Both the position numbers and the translations under genes were made by a program. The notes below the pieces were generated by a model. The model did no database searches. It had not been told where the DNA came from and saw only the letters and a program-made list of their open reading frames with translations. Of a stretch of DNA of 64,000 nucleotides, positions 31,647 to 41,174 are shown one piece after another (positions within the stretch are counted from its first letter, which is position 1; each line of letters starts with the position of its first letter). The stretch comes from Aestuariibaculum suncheonense (lineage in GTDB: Bacteria; Bacteroidota; Bacteroidia; Flavobacteriales; Flavobacteriaceae), in contig NZ_JACVXC010000003.1 of the NCBI RefSeq assembly GCF_014596935.1, positions 1 to 64,000 on the forward strand. The letters run 5' to 3'.

Positions 31647-33572
31647 ATGACCTTTAAAATTTATGCACTTACATTTTTATTATTAAGTGTAATGTCCTGT
31701 TCGAACAAGGATAATTTTCAACTGTTTTCTCCCGATAAAACCCTCGGTATTTATGTTTCGAACCAAAATACGTCGTGTAGCTTTTTGGTTATCCATAAAG
31801 GAGATACGCTTATTAAGCCTTCTGCATTGGGCTTAGAGGTTAAGGATACCGATTTCACTGAAAATGTTTCTCTTTCCGGTTTTTCTGAAAAGGGGTTTGA
31901 TGAGACATGGACAACTATAAACGGGAAGCAATTGACTGTGCGCAATTATTATAATGAATACAACATCAAGGTTGAGCAGCTTCATGATCCGCAACAATTC
32001 TATAATATTATTTTCAGAGTTTATAACGATGGCTTTGCATATCGATACAACTTTCCTATAGAAGCGGTTCGCGATAGTTTATTAATAAGCAAAGAAGTAA
32101 CAGACATTAGGTTTAACAGTGATTTTACCTATTGGGCAACCAATGGAGAGCATCATAATCTGGGGCCTGTTGTAAGATCGGAACAGAAAATGGAAGCGAT
32201 TACGCCGCCGGTTGTCATGCAATTTGGTCCAAAACGCTTTATGGCTATCCATGAGGCAGAAATTGTTGAATTCGCACCATTTACAGTCAATGCCTCTTCA
32301 GACCATCATTCATTTTCATTTAACACTAGCTACTCTAAGCGAAACATAGCATTTAAGACATCATGGAGGACTTTTATGTTAGGTGATCATGCTGGAGACC
32401 TGGTTGAATCAGACTTGCTTGTAAACTTAAATGAACCTTGTAAGATAGACGATCCCTCGTGGATTAAACCCGGTAAATCATTATGGGATTGGCGTGTATG
32501 GGGGTATAAAACACAAGACAGCTACGAATATGGATTAAATACCGAGTCTCATAAAAGGCTAATTGATTTTGCTGCTGAAAACAGCATTCAATATCTGTTG
32601 ATTGATGCAGACTGGTATGGTGAAGAGTTTAACGAAAACTCTGATCCAACATCTGCTCGAGAAGGTATCAATATAGAAGAATGCATGGAATATGCTTCAG
32701 CGAAACATGTTGGAATCATTCTGTATTTGAATGATGTGGGTGCTAAAAGGTTTGGACTGGAAAGGGTCTTGAAACAATTTTCAGATTGGGGAGCAATTGG
32801 TGTAAAATACGGATTTATGACAGGCAGCCCGGAGGACAAAGTAAAACAGACCCGAAGAGTGGTTGAGTTATGTGCAAAACATAAACTGATGGTGAACTTT
32901 CATGACTATCCTATTCCGCCAAGTGGAGACCGCAGGACGTATCCAAACCTGGTTACAAAAGAGTTTTGCCATGCCCAGGCCGATGGTATGCGCTCCTACT
33001 TCCCGGAGACAGCTGTTAATCAGGTGTTAATTAATATGATTGCTGGACCGATAGATGCCACAAACGGTTGGTTCGATTTAAACCATGCGCATTCTCGGGT
33101 AAGAGTCTTTCATGAAATACCGGGAACAGTAGTTGCAGAGGTTGCCAAGTTAATAACCAATTACTCCGGCTGGATGGTGTTGCCCGATAGTCCTGAGGAG
33201 TATACAAAGAAAGAAGACTTATTCGAATGTGTACGATCTATGCCGGCGCAGTTTGATAGCTTTCAAGTGCTGGATGCCAAACTGGATGAATTTGTATGTG
33301 TTGCACGCAAATCTGGAGAGGATTGGTTTGTAGGATCCTTAACCAACAGAGATTCACGTTCATTAACAATGGATTTGAGTTTTCTATCAAACGGAAAAAG
33401 ATATGAAGCTACAATATATGAAGATGCCCAAGAATCGCATTTTATGAATAATAAAGAGGCATATAATATACGTAAAGAACGTGTTAATTCAGAAAGCGAG
33501 CTTACTGTACATTTGGCGTCAGGTGGTGGTAATGCTATCTATTTCAAGGATATTACCAATGTGACAAAATAA
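31647..33572 (+). CDS. Glycoside hydrolase family 97 lipoprotein
   Basis: 641 residues. Lipoprotein signal with lipobox VMSC (Cys18). An N-terminal super-sandwich (SPDKTLGIYVSN onward), a central (beta/alpha)8 barrel (SLWDWRVWGYKT, YLLIDADWYG, VKYGFMTGSPEDKVKQ, LMVNFHDYPIPPSGDRRTYPN) and a C-terminal sandwich match GH97. GH97 enzymes are alpha-glucosidases or alpha-galactosidases of the Bacteroidota. The VDF motif that carries the Asp nucleophile of retaining members reads KYGF here, so the inverting, SusB-like mechanism is more likely. It should sit on the outer membrane facing the periplasm. No SusCD pair is adjacent. Confidence 0.88.
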   Translation: MTFKIYALTFLLLSVMSCSNKDNFQLFSPDKTLGIYVSNQNTSCSFLVIHKGDTLIKPSALGLEVKDTDFTENVSLSGFSEKGFDETWTTINGKQLTVRNYYNEYNIKVEQLHDPQQFYNIIFRVYNDGFAYRYNFPIEAVRDSLLISKEVTDIRFNSDFTYWATNGEHHNLGPVVRSEQKMEAITPPVVMQFGPKRFMAIHEAEIVEFAPFTVNASSDHHSFSFNTSYSKRNIAFKTSWRTFMLGDHAGDLVESDLLVNLNEPCKIDDPSWIKPGKSLWDWRVWGYKTQDSYEYGLNTESHKRLIDFAAENSIQYLLIDADWYGEEFNENSDPTSAREGINIEECMEYASAKHVGIILYLNDVGAKRFGLERVLKQFSDWGAIGVKYGFMTGSPEDKVKQTRRVVELCAKHKLMVNFHDYPIPPSGDRRTYPNLVTKEFCHAQADGMRSYFPETAVNQVLINMIAGPIDATNGWFDLNHAHSRVRVFHEIPGTVVAEVAKLITNYSGWMVLPDSPEEYTKKEDLFECVRSMPAQFDSFQVLDAKLDEFVCVARKSGEDWFVGSLTNRDSRSLTMDLSFLSNGKRYEATIYEDAQESHFMNNKEAYNIRKERVNSESELTVHLASGGGNAIYFKDITNVTK

Positions 33573-33677
33573 CGAAATACCAAAATATGATATAAGTTAT
33601 AGCTGTCGATGCGGAAATACTAAATTTGTTGTTGCTTATACATTAAACCAAAGACCATACTATTTAGAAACATAATT

Positions 33678-34244
33678 ATGAAAAATAACCTTGCTGATAT
33701 GATGTGTCTGGACATCTATTTATCCAGTCTTAAAAATGAAGAATACGAACAAATGAACCATCATTTAGAAACACCAGCATGTAAAACTATGCCTTTATTA
33801 AGCTGGGATATTTTTATGGAAGGTTTTCAAAGGAGAATCATTGAAGCTAAAAAGGAAATGGAATTGGAGCACGTTCGTTCTTTGGCTAAAAAGTTCAATT
33901 GGAAGAACGACCTTAGTGAGGTTTTTTCTGAAAACAATTACGAAGCATTGATTATTACCGATAAAGATCAAAACATTATTTGGGTAAACGATGGTTTCTC
34001 TTCTATGACAGGGTATTCAAAAAAATTTGCGATAAACAAAACACCTGATTTTTTGCAGGGACCAAAAACATCGTTAGACACCAAAAGCAGAATACGATCA
34101 AAAATCGCGAGCAATAAGCCATTTAAAGAAATTATTGTTAATTACAAAAAAGATCGTACACTCTATAATTGTGAAGTTAAAATAATTCCCTTGTACAATG
34201 AACACACAACACACTTTATAGCCTTTGAAAAGGAGGTTGTTTAA
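33678..34244 (+). CDS. PAS-domain protein related to LOV sensors but lacking the photoactive Cys
   Basis: 188 residues, cytoplasmic. N-terminal helical region (1-85), then a PAS domain (~88-188): ALIITDKDQNIIWVNDGFSSMTGYS, then INKTPDFLQGPKTS, then IRSKIASNKPFKEIIVNYKKDRTLYNCEV and IIPLYNE. The FLQGP stretch and the following helix match LOV domains, where NCRFLQ holds the flavin-reactive Cys. Here the site reads TPDFLQ, so no Cys adduct can form. There is no kinase or output domain, so it may act by protein contact. A similar short PAS protein type is common in marine flavobacteria. Confidence 0.75.
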   Translation: MKNNLADMMCLDIYLSSLKNEEYEQMNHHLETPACKTMPLLSWDIFMEGFQRRIIEAKKEMELEHVRSLAKKFNWKNDLSEVFSENNYEALIITDKDQNIIWVNDGFSSMTGYSKKFAINKTPDFLQGPKTSLDTKSRIRSKIASNKPFKEIIVNYKKDRTLYNCEVKIIPLYNEHTTHFIAFEKEVV

Positions 34245-34294
34245 AATGATTTGGCCGGGAATCTATTTTGCTTAATATTAAAAACGGTTTATTC

Positions 34295-35674
34295 ATGAAA
34301 AAAGGATATGTAATTATTTTGACGCTTTTATCAGCACTTCCAAATTTTGGACAAAAAAAAATAGCTCAGCAACAGGTTATTCAAGACTTACATTTTTTGC
34401 GGGAGTCTTTAGAAGAAGCACACTATAATTTATATGCTTACATAACTAAAGAGGCATTCAACAAAAATTTTGAAGATGTAAAATCTTCGATTACTAAAGA
34501 TAGCCTCTCGACCCTTGAAATAACTTCCTTGTTTCAGGCGGTAATTTCTAAGGCAAATAATGGTCATACCGAAATCTCCTTTCCCGGTTCTGTTTACATT
34601 AACTACGCCTATTCAGGTGGTACTGTTTTTCCTTTAGAACTTGCGTTTGAGCACGGGAAAGTATTAGTCAGAAAAAACTGGTCTCAAAATCATGCTTTGG
34701 CACCAGGCGCCGAAGTCAAGAGCATTAATAATCTACCCATGGATGAAGTACTCCAGAAAATATATCCCTTACTATCGGCTGAACGAAGGTACTTTAAACT
34801 TGCAAAGCTGGAGCTTATGTCGTTTCCAAGACTCTATTGGCAGGCTTTTGGTGAGCAGAAAAACTTTGAAGTTGAAATAAATAAAAAAGGTGACATTGAG
34901 ACACATATCATCCATTCAATCCGCGTATTGGAAGATTATGAAATGAAAAGAAATGAAGTATACTCTGACAAACGAGAGTTAAAGTTTCTCAATCAAGCCG
35001 CTTATTTAAAGCCGGGAAACTTTGGTGGAGACGAACAAAAGTACAGGAGTTTTATAGACTCCTCATTTGTGGAAATAAAAACGAAGGGTCTTCCTGCTCT
35101 TATCATTGATTTTAGAAACAACCTTGGAGGCGACGATACCTTTAGTGACTATCTGGTTTCTTACATTGCTGACCGACCTTTCCGCTGGAATTCCGAATTC
35201 ACACTAAAAACAAGTGCTATTCTGAAAAAGCACGTGCGTAAAAATTATGATACCACTAGCGTATATTGGCAAAAGGTATTAACGCATGAAGATGGCAGTA
35301 CTTATCCATATGAATTTCCTCTGTACAATCCACAACCTGCCGATAAAAGGTATTCAGGAAAGGTGTATGTCTTAGTAAATAGGCAATCGCATTCCCAATC
35401 TGCAGTGACAGCTGCTCAAATTCAGGATTACAAATTTGCCACTATAGTAGGAGAAGAGACAGGAGATTTCCCCAGCCTATATGCCAGTCAGTATAGCTAT
35501 GTTTTGCCTCATACAGCTATTGAGGTTAAACTTTCTAAAGGATACATAGTACGAGTAAATGGAAGTAAGAAGGCAGAAGGTGTAATACCCGATATGTACA
35601 TCAAAGATCATCTTCTGGATGAAGACGATGAAATATTGGATGGTTTGGTGAAATATATTGAGAACGAACATTAA
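34295..35674 (+). CDS. Secreted S41-family peptidase
   Basis: 459 residues from ATG 34295, with signal peptide MKKGYVIILTLLSALPNFGQ cut near residue 20. A helical N-terminal part is followed by a PDZ-like region (VRKNWSQNHALAPGAEVKS) and a C-terminal tail-specific-protease core: PALIIDFRNNLGGDDT, VYVLVNRQSHSQSA (serine region near residue 365), IVGEETGDFPS. It lies in the periplasm. Substrate unknown. The catalytic Ser-Lys pair cannot be assigned with certainty from sequence alone. It follows the PAS gene by 50 bp and may share its transcript. Confidence 0.8.
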   Translation: MKKGYVIILTLLSALPNFGQKKIAQQQVIQDLHFLRESLEEAHYNLYAYITKEAFNKNFEDVKSSITKDSLSTLEITSLFQAVISKANNGHTEISFPGSVYINYAYSGGTVFPLELAFEHGKVLVRKNWSQNHALAPGAEVKSINNLPMDEVLQKIYPLLSAERRYFKLAKLELMSFPRLYWQAFGEQKNFEVEINKKGDIETHIIHSIRVLEDYEMKRNEVYSDKRELKFLNQAAYLKPGNFGGDEQKYRSFIDSSFVEIKTKGLPALIIDFRNNLGGDDTFSDYLVSYIADRPFRWNSEFTLKTSAILKKHVRKNYDTTSVYWQKVLTHEDGSTYPYEFPLYNPQPADKRYSGKVYVLVNRQSHSQSAVTAAQIQDYKFATIVGEETGDFPSLYASQYSYVLPHTAIEVKLSKGYIVRVNGSKKAEGVIPDMYIKDHLLDEDDEILDGLVKYIENEH

Positions 35675-35828
35675 GTACAAGATATTATAAGCATAGTGCG
35701 TATGAAAATGATAAATTCAAATAACAGAAAACATGTCGATATTATATGTAAACTGCTGAAAAGAATATAACTCAATAGCTGCATTGGAGCATCTGAAAAA
35801 ACGAAATTATAAATCATATGAAAATAAG

Positions 35829-37163
35829 ATGAAGAAGGTGTATACTGCTATTTTGATGTCGGTTTTTGCCATTACACTGAGTTACGCACAGGTCATTAAA
35901 ACCAAAATAATCGATAATGGAGGTCGTGGCAATTACTCTTCTATTGCAGTTACCGAAGAATCTCTTCCAGATTTTGTTCTATATAGACCTGAGAATATAC
36001 AGAAAGCCGTAAAACAACAAGGTCAATTACCCATATTGGTATGGGCGAATGGTGGCTGTATGAATTCTTCAATACATCAAGAGCGGTTTCTATCAGAACT
36101 TGCATCTCATGGCTATATCATTATTGCTATTGGAGCTCTACAGATGACAGTTGAAGAACGGGAGCACAAGTCTACTGCAGATAATGAACTTCTGAACGCT
36201 TTGAACTGGATAGAGCAACAGGCAGAAAAGCCAGATAATGCCTATTATAATAATGTAGATCTAAACAAAATTGCTGCTGGCGGGCATTCATGCGGTGGCG
36301 CACAAACACTCCGAATAGCTAATGATCCACGAATTAAGACTTATTTGATGTTGAATGCAGGTATGGGTAACATGACCATGGCCGGGGCGAGTTCAGAATC
36401 ATTACAAAATCTACATGCACCAATTATTTATATGATAGGTGGAAAATCTGATATTGCTTATGATAACGCCATTTTAGATTACTCTCGAATTGAACATGTT
36501 CCCGTTGTTTTTGCCGATCATACTACAGCCGGCCATGGGGCTACTTTCTCTAAAGAATATGGTGGTTCCTTTGCTGAAATGACATTGGATTGGCTCGACT
36601 GGCAATTTAAAAACAAGGATAACTCGGCTATTTTTCTGAATAGTGCTTTATCAAAATATCCTGAATGGACCATGAAAGCCAAAGGATTTAATTCTGAAAT
36701 TATCAGTTCGCCAACCTTAGAATTTATACCGCCAGACTTAGAATTTGTTTGTGAATTGCGAGTAACTATTGATACTCCCATTTTATTAGGTGCTACTCCT
36801 AATGGAGATAAAATTATCATTCCTATTACTGGAGGCACCTTTAAAGGTCCTGATATTAAAGGCGTAGTTTTAGCTGGCGGAGCCGACTATCAATATAGCA
36901 ACAAAGCACTTAATCGTACCGAATTAAATGCGGTTTATAACATAAAAACGAATGATGGGGTGTTGATTCATGTGCAAAATACAGGATTAATAATAGAGCC
37001 TTCAAAAGAATCCAAAAAAGGGGAGGCATACTATTTTAGAGCCACGCCAAAATTTGAAGCACCTACAGATTCAAAATATGCATGGCTTAATAACGCAATA
37101 TATGTTTGTAAACCAGAAGTTAATGACAAGTACATATCTATACAAGTATGGAAAGTACTTTAA
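35829..37163 (+). CDS. Secreted alpha/beta hydrolase fused to a DUF3237 domain
   Basis: 444 residues from ATG 35829, signal peptide ~1-21 (ITLSYAQ). Residues ~35-270 are an alpha/beta hydrolase: oxyanion region ILVWANGGCMNS, nucleophile elbow GGHSCGG with Ser154, Asp208 in GGKSDIA and His236 in TTAGHG. Residues ~300-444 match DUF3237 (LEFVCELRVTIDTP, IPITGGTFKGPDIKG, YYFRATPKFE, SIQVWKVL). Each module is known separately; the fusion suggests two activities on one extracytoplasmic substrate, perhaps an ester. Longer starts from 35784 are not preferred, because they would bury the signal peptide. Confidence 0.8.
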   Translation: MKKVYTAILMSVFAITLSYAQVIKTKIIDNGGRGNYSSIAVTEESLPDFVLYRPENIQKAVKQQGQLPILVWANGGCMNSSIHQERFLSELASHGYIIIAIGALQMTVEEREHKSTADNELLNALNWIEQQAEKPDNAYYNNVDLNKIAAGGHSCGGAQTLRIANDPRIKTYLMLNAGMGNMTMAGASSESLQNLHAPIIYMIGGKSDIAYDNAILDYSRIEHVPVVFADHTTAGHGATFSKEYGGSFAEMTLDWLDWQFKNKDNSAIFLNSALSKYPEWTMKAKGFNSEIISSPTLEFIPPDLEFVCELRVTIDTPILLGATPNGDKIIIPITGGTFKGPDIKGVVLAGGADYQYSNKALNRTELNAVYNIKTNDGVLIHVQNTGLIIEPSKESKKGEAYYFRATPKFEAPTDSKYAWLNNAIYVCKPEVNDKYISIQVWKVL

Positions 37164-37457
37164 ATAAGTCCCGGACATTTTTAAAGTATTGGAAGCATGG
37201 CATAATCCAAAGGATGGAGTTTAATGATATAGAGATATAACTTGTTTTTGGAGAAATATATGTATGATGCTTTTTATTCATTACTTATAATTAAAAAAAA
37301 CTCACCGTTAAAACAAATATGAGATCGTACTTAAAATAAAATCAACTGTTTAAGGTGTTTAAGTGAGATAATTTGTAAATTTAAAGAGAACAACATCCAA
37401 ACCGAGACTTAGGTTTTAGTTTGGTTGCTTTTTTACAATTAACAAATAACTAAACTC
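37164..37457. other. Intergenic stretch without gene
   Basis: 294 bp, AT-rich, between the hydrolase-DUF3237 gene and the alcohol dehydrogenase gene. I see no conserved repeat, hairpin terminator or clear promoter in it. Confidence 0.5.
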
Positions 37458-38462
37458 ATGAAAGTAAATGGATATGCAGCTACGGCGCAAAAATCAAAAC
37501 TTACACCTTATTCATACGAATTAGGTCCATTAGGTTCTGAAGAGGTCGACATTAAAGTGTATTATTGTGGAATTTGTCATTCCGATTTGAGTATGATTAA
37601 TAATGAGTGGGGCATGTCGCAATACCCATTCGTTCCAGGACACGAAATCGTAGGGGAAGTTCTTGCCGCTGGTGATGCGGTAAAAAAAGTAAAAGTAGGC
37701 GATCGGGTTGGATTAGGGTGGATGTCATCCTCTTGTATGAGTTGTGAACAGTGTATGGATGGATCACATCATTTATGCGCAAAAAGTGAAGCGACCATTG
37801 TTGGTAGAAACGGTGGATTTGCCGATAAGGTTCGTGGGCATTGGTCATGGGCGATTCCGCTTCCAGACGGTATTGATATGAGTAAAGCAGGTCCTTTGTT
37901 ATGCGGAGGTATTACTGTTTTTAACCCGATTATATTAGCGGGCGTTAAACCTACCGACAAAGTTGGAGTTATAGGTATTGGTGGTCTTGGACATATGGCG
38001 ATTAAGTTTTTAAAGCACTGGGGGTGTGAGGTCGTTGCCTTCAGTTCAAACCCGGCTAAGAAACAGGAAATTTTAAATATGGGGGCAAACAAAGTGATAA
38101 ATTCTAGAGCGCCTGAAGAACTGGAAAGTATTGCAGGACAGCTTAATTTTATATTAAATACTACCAATGTATCATTGGATTGGAATTCATATTTAACCGC
38201 CTTAGCACCTAAAGGACGTTTCCATACCGTTGGAGCAGTTTTAGAACCAATGGCTATTCCTGCTTTTAGTTTAATTATGGGTGAAAAATCAGTTGGAGGA
38301 AGTCCGATTGGCAGCCCATCCTTGACTAAAACCATGCTTGATTTTTGTGTGCGTCATCAAATCTACCCAGAAGTTGAAGAGTTTGCGATGAGCGATGTTA
38401 ATGAAGCTATAACGCATTTGGAAGAAGGTAAAGCGAGATTTAGAATTGTATTGAAGAATTAA
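37458..38462 (+). CDS. Zinc-dependent NAD(P) alcohol dehydrogenase (YahK/cinnamyl type)
   Basis: 334 residues of the medium-chain dehydrogenase family. Catalytic zinc ligands: Cys40 in YYCGICHSD and His62 of PGHE. Structural zinc: Cys93, Cys96, Cys99 and Cys107 in CMSCEQCMDGSHHLC. Cofactor-binding GIGGLGH lies at ~174-180. It reduces aldehydes or oxidises alcohols in the cytoplasm. It lies 16 bp upstream of the HdeD-like gene, so the two are probably one transcript. Confidence 0.92.
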   Translation: MKVNGYAATAQKSKLTPYSYELGPLGSEEVDIKVYYCGICHSDLSMINNEWGMSQYPFVPGHEIVGEVLAAGDAVKKVKVGDRVGLGWMSSSCMSCEQCMDGSHHLCAKSEATIVGRNGGFADKVRGHWSWAIPLPDGIDMSKAGPLLCGGITVFNPIILAGVKPTDKVGVIGIGGLGHMAIKFLKHWGCEVVAFSSNPAKKQEILNMGANKVINSRAPEELESIAGQLNFILNTTNVSLDWNSYLTALAPKGRFHTVGAVLEPMAIPAFSLIMGEKSVGGSPIGSPSLTKTMLDFCVRHQIYPEVEEFAMSDVNEAITHLEEGKARFRIVLKN

Positions 38463-38478
38463 TCAAACTGTATAAAGC

Positions 38479-39120
38479 ATGAAAGCACAATTTTTAAAGA
38501 CTATCAGGAACTCTATTAAACATTGGTATATTCCTCTTATAGTAGGTTTACTCTTTGTTGGTTTGGGTATTTACACATTAGTGTCTCCGGTGGAAACGTT
38601 TCTCGCTCTAGCGTTCGTATTTAGTATTTCATTTATGTTGTCTGGTATTAGTGAAATTGCATTTGCCATTGCTAACAAAGAAGAAATGGATAATTGGGGA
38701 TGGAATTTAGCCTTTGGAATCATGACTCTTTTGATAGGCATCTTGCTGATGAGTAAGCCCGAAATATCCTTAACTACATTGTCGTTTTATATTGGGTTTT
38801 TAATATTGTTCCGTTCTATGATGGGAGTAAGTTATGCCTTGGAACTGAAACATTACGGTGTTTTAGATTGGGGGAATTTGATGATTATAAGTGTTTTGGG
38901 GATTTTATTCTCGCTTCTATTACTTTGGAATCCTGTATTTGCCGGAATGACCATTATTTTCTGTATTGGTTTAACACTTATCGCGGGTGGAGCTTTTAGT
39001 ATTTACCTATCTTTAAAACTTAAAAAATTAAATGCGATGCCAGGGAAAATATCAGAAGAATTGAAAGGTCGTTATGAGGCTATAAAACAGGAAATGCATG
39101 ATGAGTTGAACAAAAAATAA
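38479..39120 (+). CDS. HdeD/DUF308 membrane protein
   Basis: 213 residues with six hydrophobic segments in three pairs (YIPLIVGLLFVGLGIYTLVS, ALAFVFSISFMLSGISEIAF, NLAFGIMTLLIGILLMSKP and so on), as in HdeD family acid-resistance proteins. A Lys/Glu-rich cytoplasmic tail follows (~180-213). Function in this phylum is not established. It is co-transcribed with the alcohol dehydrogenase gene and ends at a terminator. Confidence 0.85.
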   Translation: MKAQFLKTIRNSIKHWYIPLIVGLLFVGLGIYTLVSPVETFLALAFVFSISFMLSGISEIAFAIANKEEMDNWGWNLAFGIMTLLIGILLMSKPEISLTTLSFYIGFLILFRSMMGVSYALELKHYGVLDWGNLMIISVLGILFSLLLLWNPVFAGMTIIFCIGLTLIAGGAFSIYLSLKLKKLNAMPGKISEELKGRYEAIKQEMHDELNKK

Positions 39121-39149
39121 TTACATAGTAAATAGAATTTAGAATGATA

Positions 39150-39170
39150 AAACGCCCTTTATGGGCGTTT
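39150..39170 (+). terminator. Terminator of the adh-hdeD unit
   Basis: AAACGCCC (39150-39157) pairs with GGGCGTTT (39163-39170). The loop TTTAT and the GGGCGTTTG core resemble the terminator stem of the 26-31 kb repeats. Confidence 0.75.
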
Positions 39171-39316
39171 GCTATTTATAGATGCTATGCCCTGCAAAAG
39201 CAATTAAATTTATTTCTTACATTTAAAACAAAATTGAAATTTCTGTATTCAACAGTTTGTAAATAGTTCAACAAATTTATTTAGGCAAGTCAGTGCAATT
39301 AATGTTAAAGATATTC

Positions 39317-39847
39317 ATGAGTCAATATAAAACTTACGAAACCGAACGCCTTGTTCTTAAACCAACCGACGAAGATGATAGTGAATTTGTTTTAGCATTG
39401 TTAAATACGCCAAAGTGGTTAGAATATATCGGTGACAGGCAAGTTAAAACATTTGAAGACGCACAAACTTACATTAAAAACAGAATGTCATCTCAGTTGG
39501 AGCGCTTGGGGTTTGGGAATTATACTTTGATTAGAAAAACTGATAAATTCAAAATAGGAAGCTGCGGATTGTACGATCGAGAAGGACTAGAAGGTATCGA
39601 TATTGGATTTGCATTTTTACCAGAATATGAAAAGCAAGGTTATGCATTTGAAGCCGCTAATAAAGTAAAACAATTGGCCTTTGAAGAGTTTGGATTAACA
39701 GAAATTCATGCCATAACAATTAAAGAAAACACCTCTTCCCAAAGACTTTTAGAGAAATTAGGATTACGTTTCGAGAAAATTATAAATATTCCGGGAGACG
39801 ATGAGAATTTATTGCTGTATAGCATTAAAAAAGAAGAGCATATTTAA
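39317..39847 (+). CDS. GNAT acetyltransferase (RimJ/RimL type)
   Basis: 176 residues from ATG 39317 (MSQYKTYETERLVL). The N-terminal TERLVLKPTDEDD, the LGFGNYTLIRK strand, and IGFAFLPEYEKQGYAFEAANKV, an acetyl-CoA loop in its QGYAFE form, mark it as a RimJ/RimL-like N-acetyltransferase acting on protein N-termini or small amines. GTG 39293 and ATG 39302 are in-frame alternatives without homology support. First of three GNAT genes in 1.7 kb. Confidence 0.85.
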   Translation: MSQYKTYETERLVLKPTDEDDSEFVLALLNTPKWLEYIGDRQVKTFEDAQTYIKNRMSSQLERLGFGNYTLIRKTDKFKIGSCGLYDREGLEGIDIGFAFLPEYEKQGYAFEAANKVKQLAFEEFGLTEIHAITIKENTSSQRLLEKLGLRFEKIINIPGDDENLLLYSIKKEEHI

Positions 39848-39868
39848 AAGATTACAATAACCTACACT

Positions 39869-40345
39869 ATGATAATTAGAAAAATAGAACCTTCAGACAA
39901 TGAGATTTTAGCTCGTATTATCAAGAATACTTTTGATGAGCATGACGCGCCTAAATGCGGCACGGTGTATTCTGATCCAACAACTGATGATTTATATACT
40001 TTATTTGAAAAAGAGAACTCTGTTTTATGGGTTGCTGAGGATCAGAATGAATTATTGGGGTGTTGCGGTATTTATCCTACCGAAGGTTTGCCTCAGGGAT
40101 ATGTCGAACTTGTAAAATTTTATTTGGCGCCATCAGCAAGAGGAAAAGGTGTAGGTACTAAACTGATGGAGCAAAACATCACGTCTGCTAAAGATTTAGG
40201 ATATACTGCCATTTATCTGGAAAGTTTGCCTCATTTTGCTACAGCAGTACGCATGTATGGGAAATTTGGGTTTGAAACTTTAGAAAATCCCATGGGAGAA
40301 TCCGGGCATACGTCTTGTAATATATGGATGCTTAGACCTATTTAA
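39869..40345 (+). CDS. GNAT acetyltransferase
   Basis: 158 residues. The acetyl-CoA-binding motif A is VELVKFYLAPSARGKGVGTKLMEQ, with the RGKGVG loop, followed by YLESLPHFATAVRMYGKFGFE. Cytoplasmic. The acceptor is unknown. It lies 21 bp after the preceding GNAT gene and is probably co-transcribed, but the two proteins differ in sequence and are not a recent duplication. Confidence 0.87.
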   Translation: MIIRKIEPSDNEILARIIKNTFDEHDAPKCGTVYSDPTTDDLYTLFEKENSVLWVAEDQNELLGCCGIYPTEGLPQGYVELVKFYLAPSARGKGVGTKLMEQNITSAKDLGYTAIYLESLPHFATAVRMYGKFGFETLENPMGESGHTSCNIWMLRPI

Positions 40346-40451
40346 TCCCAGGATTAAAGACCTGATAAATTGAGTTAAAACAAACACCTGAAAAGCTATT
40401 TTTCATTGTCCACACATAATAATCATACCAATAAAACCAACTAAATAAAAC

Positions 40452-41018
40452 ATGTATACAGATTATATTTTTACATCACGACGGTTAGGATTCCGAAACT
40501 GGATGACATCTGATCTTAATGAATTTGCGAAAATGAATGCCGATAAAGAGGTTATGAAGCATTTTCCAAAAACCTTAACAACCAATGAGACATCAGCGTT
40601 TATTGAACGATTACAAAATCATTTTATAACACATGGCTTTAATTATTTTGCCGTAGAAATATTGGAAACGGGAGAGTTTATTGGGTTTATAGGCTTGGCA
40701 AATAAAATTTTCGAATCTAATTTTACGCCGGCTGTAGATATTGGTTGGCGCTTAAAAAAAAGCGCATGGGGCAGAGGCTATGCTACTGAAGGAGCAAAAC
40801 GATGTTTGAAATTTGCGTTTGACGATTTAGACTTAGATCGCATTATCGCCACCTGTACAAAACAAAATGTAAATTCAGAACAGGTCATGAAGAAAATCGG
40901 CATGAAAAAAATAGCTGAGTTTAAGCATCCGGAATTAAAAGCTTATCCTGAATATGAAGTTTGCTTGTGTTATGAAGTCGCAAAAAGCGAATGGAATAAC
41001 GATTCCAAACACAAATAG
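40452..41018 (+). CDS. GNAT acetyltransferase (RimJ/RimL type)
   Basis: 188 residues with TSRRLGFRNWMTSDLNEFAKM at the start, DIGWRLKKSAWGRGYATEGAK as acetyl-CoA loop (GRGYATE), and LDRIIATCTKQNVNSEQVMKKIGM, the typical RimJ/RimL C-terminal part. Acceptor unknown. 106 bp separate it from the GNAT gene before it, so it may have its own promoter. Confidence 0.87.
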   Translation: MYTDYIFTSRRLGFRNWMTSDLNEFAKMNADKEVMKHFPKTLTTNETSAFIERLQNHFITHGFNYFAVEILETGEFIGFIGLANKIFESNFTPAVDIGWRLKKSAWGRGYATEGAKRCLKFAFDDLDLDRIIATCTKQNVNSEQVMKKIGMKKIAEFKHPELKAYPEYEVCLCYEVAKSEWNNDSKHK

Positions 41019-41174
41019 CCCGATTCTATATGATAATAAAACTGCTATTGACGGAAGATATTCTGTTGTCTATCGAAAACTTTCCAAAGTAATAAAACGC
41101 TAATAGTATTTTGTGATACATATTATTTATTAATGTACTTTAAACCCTAAACTTTCTTTTAAGATTTAAAATAT

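Noticed and set aside
33678-34244. Blue-light LOV photoreceptor
   Set aside because: The flavin-reactive cysteine is replaced (TPDFLQ).
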